Shown here piece after piece: positions 59,671-64,000 of a DNA stretch of 64,000 nt. Within the stretch, counting starts at the first letter, position 1, and the number at the start of each line of letters is the position of its first letter. The stretch covers positions 9,404,501 through 9,468,500 of the forward strand of contig NC_135558.1 of assembly GCF_964340395.1 (NCBI RefSeq), given 5' to 3'. The DNA comes from Glandiceps talaboti (Eukaryota; Hemichordata; Enteropneusta; Spengelidae). A program made the translations under genes and the position numbers. The notes under the pieces are model-generated. The model was given only the letters and a program-made list of their open reading frames with translations, ran no database searches and had not been told where the DNA came from.

Positions 59671-60394
59671 GATTTATATATCCGTATATCTATCCACTTG
59701 ATCTGTACATTTTTATATATGTTTATGCAGATTTCATTTCATTGAAGAATGGAATATTAAAAATTTAATAATTACATAAAACTTTTGTTTGTGAGCTGTC
59801 ATTCGCAATAATGTGTGTCTGAAAGAGTAAGTATGGGGTCACAGATGAAGCGCAGTCACCTGTATTTAAGCTCAGACCCCCACCAAATGCCATGGACTGC
59901 TGAACATGTCACAGATGTTGGCCATTCATTATATTAATTTAGCAAAGACATAGCAACCAACCAAAGAAAGAAAGACACTGCAAAGCAAATGAAAGTAAGG
60001 TTATTTAGGTTTAGAATAGTATTTTTCTGCTGGTATTTTGGTCATGCACTCAATCCTTGACTCCATTGACATCATATATAGGCTGTGTACTCAAGTCTAG
60101 TACCGTAGTATTTAAGTGACACATGTTAAAATCGTACCACCAAAGTGTTAAATTGGAAACACATCTGTTGTTCCGAGATATGGAGCTAGAATCATCATCA
60201 AAGTCACTAAATTTTTCAAAGTATAGTAAAATAATTGTTGTGTTACAGTATGTATATTGAATGTTTTGCTGTTGATAATCATTAATACATGAAATGTTTC
60301 AGGCTGTTCGAAACTGTGTTGCTTTGTAATCCAACGTTGGGGGCGTTTTTCCCATGGTTTTAAACAGGCATAAAAACGAAAGTACTATCCAATC

Positions 60395-60800
60395 CTGTTG
60401 TTATCTTTGCAATATACGCGATCATTTGGCTGTTGCTATGGGTGTGGTCATGTTGCCAGACATATTTGCATACAAGGTTCATTCACTTGTCTATGAATCC
60501 CTGATGTTATTTTTGCAATATACGTGATCACTTGGCTGTTACTATGGGCGTAGTCTTGTTGCTAGGAATATTTGCATACACTTTTTGAATGTTTGTTCAC
60601 TTGTCTAAGAATCCGTCATCTTTGTGAAATACAGCACCGTTTGACTGTTGCTGTGGGCGTGGCCATGGTTGCTAGGGGTATTTGAATACATTTTTTGAAT
60701 GTTTACTCACTTGCCTACCAGATGATGTTATTTGACCAAAATATACTGCCATTTGGTTGTTGCTAAGGGCGTGGTCATGGTTGCTAGAGCAAAATGTGTG
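60395..60800. repeat. Degenerate ~100-115-bp tandem repeat, about four copies, with octamer-like words
   Basis: Each unit has TTGGCTGTTGCTATGGGCGT, GGTCATG-TTGCTAG, then (in two full copies) ATATTTGCATAC, then TGAATGTTTACTCACTTG-TC. The word ATTTGCAT is the POU-factor octamer. A related GTTGTTGCTAGGCATATTTGCAT lies in the intron element at about 56365-56395. Noncoding. Confidence 0.7.
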
Positions 60801-61334
60801 CCCAAATGTTTTGAAGAAAATCTGCAGAATAACACTTATAGAAACATCTCACCAAGTTTCAGTCTCATTGACCAAGTACTTTTTGAGATATGTTTTTGAC
60901 CAAAATTCACATTTTTATACCTAATTTAGGTAATTAGGAGATATCATAAGAATGCATACTTGAATTTCAATATCATTTAGTACATGCGTAATCCATAACA
61001 AATGAAAAATTTGCATAATTAATGATCTCAGGTAACTAGGCTGTATCTTAAATATGCAAGCTTCAAATGTCGTATAATATGTCCTATGAAGTTTGTTGCT
61101 ACAACTTTTACCTTAAATGAGTATTTTGAATAATGAACGATATTAACTAAGTATCATGCACTCTTCAAATTCCGTATAATTTGGCACATACATTAACCTA
61201 AGAAAGCAGGCTTGTCCCAAAATAAGCCTGTTACCATAGTTGTTGTTTTTTTAGTTTAATGAGTTATTTGCATAATTAGTTATTCCCTTACGGGAGGCAT
61301 TCAGTTTAAATTTGGTTTATTGGTTTATTAGTGT

Positions 61335-61402
61335 TGCTGCTAACAATCTTAGTGAGCCCCTGATACAAAAGGGATGCAATCAATCAATCAATCAATCAAT
61401 AA
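61335..61402. repeat. Possible retroposon 3' tail ending in (ATCA)n
   Basis: The sequence around CTTAGTGAGCCCCTGATACA is followed by GGGATGCA and about five ATCA units. Such short repeats are common at the 3' ends of LINE- or SINE-type retroposons. No reverse-transcriptase frame lies upstream. Confidence 0.35.
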
Positions 61403-61510
61403 ATAAATGGGTAGACCGCCCGAGTGGGCCAAGTTGGCGATGGGCTGAGTTGGCGACGGGCTTTTGACATAACGTTAAACTGCGGCTACAGTGACGCCTT
61501 AACGGCAAAA

Positions 61511-61741
61511 ATGGCGACACAGGATAACAAGAAAGGGACTGTTTTTTGTGATTTACCGGGGCCATACCCGATTACAGAAATCAAACCAGCGCTGAAAGCA
61601 TTCCGACGAAGTAATGAAGCTATCTACTTATATGAAGAAAGTTCTACTACTGTCGAATCACTGGAAAGAGACGGGTTCCTTGATTTGCCACAGGTTATCT
61701 TCGCCACTCACAAACCCATGGCCAGTCTTTCCTTATTGTAA
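61511..61741 (+). pseudogene. Truncated upstream copy of the lipase gene's N-terminal coding region
   Basis: The frame starting MATQDNKKGTVFCDLPGPYP runs 76 codons and matches residues 1-87 of the gene at 63476, less a small in-frame deletion of about 33 bp after codon 9. Similarity ends abruptly at IFATH, exactly where the lipase core begins, and the frame then reads six to eight unrelated codons to a stop. The upstream leader (TTAAACTGC...GGCTA) is also shared. It lacks the whole catalytic core, so a broken partial duplication is most likely; an alternative first exon for the downstream gene is less likely. Confidence 0.75.
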
Positions 61742-62212
61742 TTTGTAGTGGTAGAATTATGTGTAATGCATATGATGCTTGAGTTCAAGAAATATATCGT
61801 GCCGACATGAACGCTGTAATGAAGAGGTATATGGGTTTTCATTTATGAAACATGATTATGTTCATTATAGGACCACATTATAAACAAATACATGTTGGCA
61901 ATTTGTATCTTCGAAATTACTAGTAGTTTATATTCAGTTTGGTAGCTCACTTAATTTTGTAGCAAGAGTGTCGGATGAATGCATCGTTGCAATATTGGCT
62001 ATTAAGGGCGCGGACGCGCACACTCGTGACACCTTCTCCGCCATCCGTTTTATCCCCTGTCTTCATATGACGTTTGAGTGAGCGCTTCCGCGTCGAGCGT
62101 CCTCGCAACGGGATATCGGTTTGACAGTGCGCCCACAACGTCGACGTAAGCGAAACCAGGAATCTACGGGCGACATGATGTTGTCGGGGGTGTTGTACTA
62201 CAGAAAGACCAC

Positions 62213-62395
62213 AGTGGCATGTATTATTGCCCTTTTCTTAGGAAAATATCATACGAATCTTGCTGCTACAAATGTATCAATCTCTATACTAGAAATTTTC
62301 GCCTTACAGGTAGGAATATATCGTCAAAAGGTTGTTATATTTAGTCTGTAGACCTGGAAAACAACAATGTATGAAATATTACACTCCCCTGTGAG
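62213..62395. repeat. Dispersed repeat shared with 47500-47665
   Basis: Same ordered words as the copy in the minus-strand crystallin-like gene's intron. The rest of 61742-63047 shows no gene. Confidence 0.7.
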
Positions 62396-63056
62396 AAAGA
62401 CTAGGTTTTCAGGGTTTTCAAGTGTTTTGTTTGATATTTTCGTTGAATCTGAAGACTAATACATACAAGGAAGGAAATTAAAATTCAAAATAGACATCAT
62501 CTGTAAGTAAGCCTTATTGCAAAAATACCCAGTCACCATCACTTCATGATCACACCGTTCGCACGCACATACGTTGTTTACGCGGTAACTGAGCCATTCT
62601 CTGGATCAGTCTGCTATATGCAAAGATTACTTTTAGTGTGTTCTATAGTCTGTATTCAGACGCAGATTATATTTTGTCGTATTCCTCAAAAACCTTCTGA
62701 AATATGTTTTATTTTAATGTTAGTTGTGTGCAAATACATAACCTATAACATACAAAAGTATGCAGGTACAGAACTATACAGAACGCGCTACTCACTCATT
62801 GGGGATTCGAACACCTAAAATATAATCTAGCGCCTGTCTTGGCTTTATGGGACGTCCTATCCTGTGCACACCATGTTTAATTATATTAATTTCAGCGGCA
62901 ACAATAGTATTAAAGTTAAATTACAAAAAAGTCAAGACGACTGTTGACAGTCTATGTGTTCTATTGTGCACAGCTGACTGTAGCTGAAAAAAGGACCTCA
63001 CTATTATAGCTCATATAACTATAGTGGTTCCAGATTACACACGGTACCACTTTAAA

Positions 63057-63214
63057 TAGTCTAGCTGCTAGACCTCGGATGTTCTTCCGATACAATACGA
63101 CATACGACCGAACATCGCTATCGAGGATGGAACATCCAAGTGGGCAAGCCCTCACTGCGAACTTCGTTCGCTTATAGTATCGAAAGAAAGCCCGAACGTC
63201 TAGCAGCAAGACTA
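63057..63214. mobile_element. 158-bp MITE with perfect 9-bp target duplication
   Basis: Inverted ends TAGTCTAGCTGCTAGAC / GTCTAGCAGCAAGACTA are flanked by CACTTTAAA on both sides (63048-63056 and 63215-63223). The interior is GC-rich with GAACTTCGTTCGC. No coding capacity. A similar end word, CTAGCTGCTAGAC, occurs at about 32214. It lies 260 bp upstream of the lipase start. Confidence 0.85.
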
Positions 63215-63475
63215 CACTTTAAACACCCCATTCGTTCTATTGGAGTTTTTCCCTAAATCACAATTCGTAATTACGTTGCAGTCTATAAATAAATATATAA
63301 ATAAAATGCATTATGACATGGCGCCCTCACAGTTCTCTCCCACTTTGGTAACTAGGCACTCTGTGTCCTCAATCGAGTTCAACGTGTACAACATACTGGC
63401 CATTATTCACAAGCCAATTTGAACAGCGAACGTTAAACTGCAGCTGCGGCTAGAGAGACAGCCTGAACGGCAAAA

Positions 63476-64000
63476 ATGGCGACACAGGATAACAAGAAAA
63501 GGACATTGGTGACCGTAGACGACACAGAAGATGCTTCGGAGGTGGCTTTTTGTGATTTACCGGAGCCATACCCGATTACAGAAATCAAACCAGCGCTGAA
63601 AGCATTCCGACGAAGTAATGAAGCTATCTACCTATATGAAGAAAGTCCTACTACTACTGTCGAATCACTGGAAAGAGACGGGTTCCTTGATTTGCCACAG
63701 ATTATCTTCGCCACTCATGGATTTCTAGACGACTTCGATGCTGGATGGATGCGTGCGATGAAAGATGAAATGCTGAAGGTTGAGGATCAGACTGTTATTC
63801 TTGTGGGATGGAAAGAAGGTGCTGATTTAAGCTTATTTAGGTACAAAAAAGTCGCTGCCAATACTCAACCAGTTGCTATTTGGCTAGGTGAGATCTTACA
63901 GGAGATCAAAAAAAGACGAGCGAATATAAATATTTGGGGAGTTGGCCATAGTTTTGGAGCACATCTACTTGGCAAAGCAGGTCGCGAAAGTAAAGGTTTT
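63476..64000 (+). CDS. Pancreatic-lipase-family protein, 5' part (runs off the window)
   Basis: An uninterrupted frame of 175 codons from ATG at 63476 to the window edge, with no intron so far. The first ~80 residues (MATQDNKK, EPYPITEIKPALKAFRRS, YLYEESPTTTVESLERDG) precede a lipase core: PQIIFATHGFLDDFDAGW (the family's HGF strand with oxyanion region), then VILVGWKEGADLSLF and VAIWLGEIL, then the nucleophile elbow GVGHSFGAHLLGKAGR, with Ser in G-H-S-F-G. Asp and His of the triad lie beyond the window. No N-terminal signal peptide is visible, unlike secreted pancreatic lipases, so a cytosolic form or a missing upstream exon is possible. A partial copy of its N-terminal region lies at 61511-61741. 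Confidence 0.85.
   Translation, partial: MATQDNKKRTLVTVDDTEDASEVAFCDLPEPYPITEIKPALKAFRRSNEAIYLYEESPTTTVESLERDGFLDLPQIIFATHGFLDDFDAGWMRAMKDEMLKVEDQTVILVGWKEGADLSLFRYKKVAANTQPVAIWLGEILQEIKKRRANINIWGVGHSFGAHLLGKAGRESKGF

Noticed and set aside
62770-62870. tRNA-like B-box (minus strand GTTCGAATCCC)
   Set aside because: No A-box, acceptor stem or anticodon arm could be drawn around it.

Overview
This is a stretch of animal nuclear DNA. It is AT-rich, with intron-rich genes using GT-AG splice sites, kilobase introns and many micro- and minisatellites and short inverted-repeat elements. The gene set is a C2-PDZ-DH-PH relative of RGS3, a HENMT1/HEN1 piRNA methyltransferase, two J1-crystallin/selenoprotein-J-like ADP-ribosylglycohydrolase-fold genes and a pancreatic-lipase-family gene. 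It fits an invertebrate deuterostome such as a hemichordate, lancelet or echinoderm. The species cannot be named from sequence alone, and this placement is inference.

Layout: 1-15.4 kb has no gene I can support. It holds a 54-bp satellite, a 56-bp minisatellite, tetranucleotide tracts, a ~155-bp tandem array and three inverted-repeat elements. 15457-38316 (minus) is a complete 19-exon gene for a C2-PDZ-DH-PH protein; its introns are packed with tandem repeats and two ~1.2-1.3 kb DNA-transposon-like elements. 38.3-40.6 kb is a divergent promoter region. 40566-43822 (plus) is a complete 6-exon HENMT1. 45555-50713 (minus) and 51826-59230 (plus) are two 7-exon J1-crystallin-like paralogs, head to head across about 1.1 kb, with the same intron phases throughout. 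59.2-63.5 kb is mostly noncoding and holds a truncated copy of a lipase first exon. A lipase gene starts at 63476, is open to the window edge and carries the nucleophile elbow of the pancreatic lipase family.

The genes do not form one pathway: a predicted Rho-family exchange factor, a small-RNA 3'-end methyltransferase, two ADP-ribosylglycohydrolase-fold proteins and a lipase. The most informative points are the RGS3-type C2-PDZ pair joined to DH-PH with no RGS domain, the inverted crystallin-like gene pair, tandem duplications that copied splice donors in two different genes, and two neighbouring transposon-like elements with unrelated ends but the same interior in opposite orientation. All coding models were built by hand translation and by matching splice phases; no database search was run.
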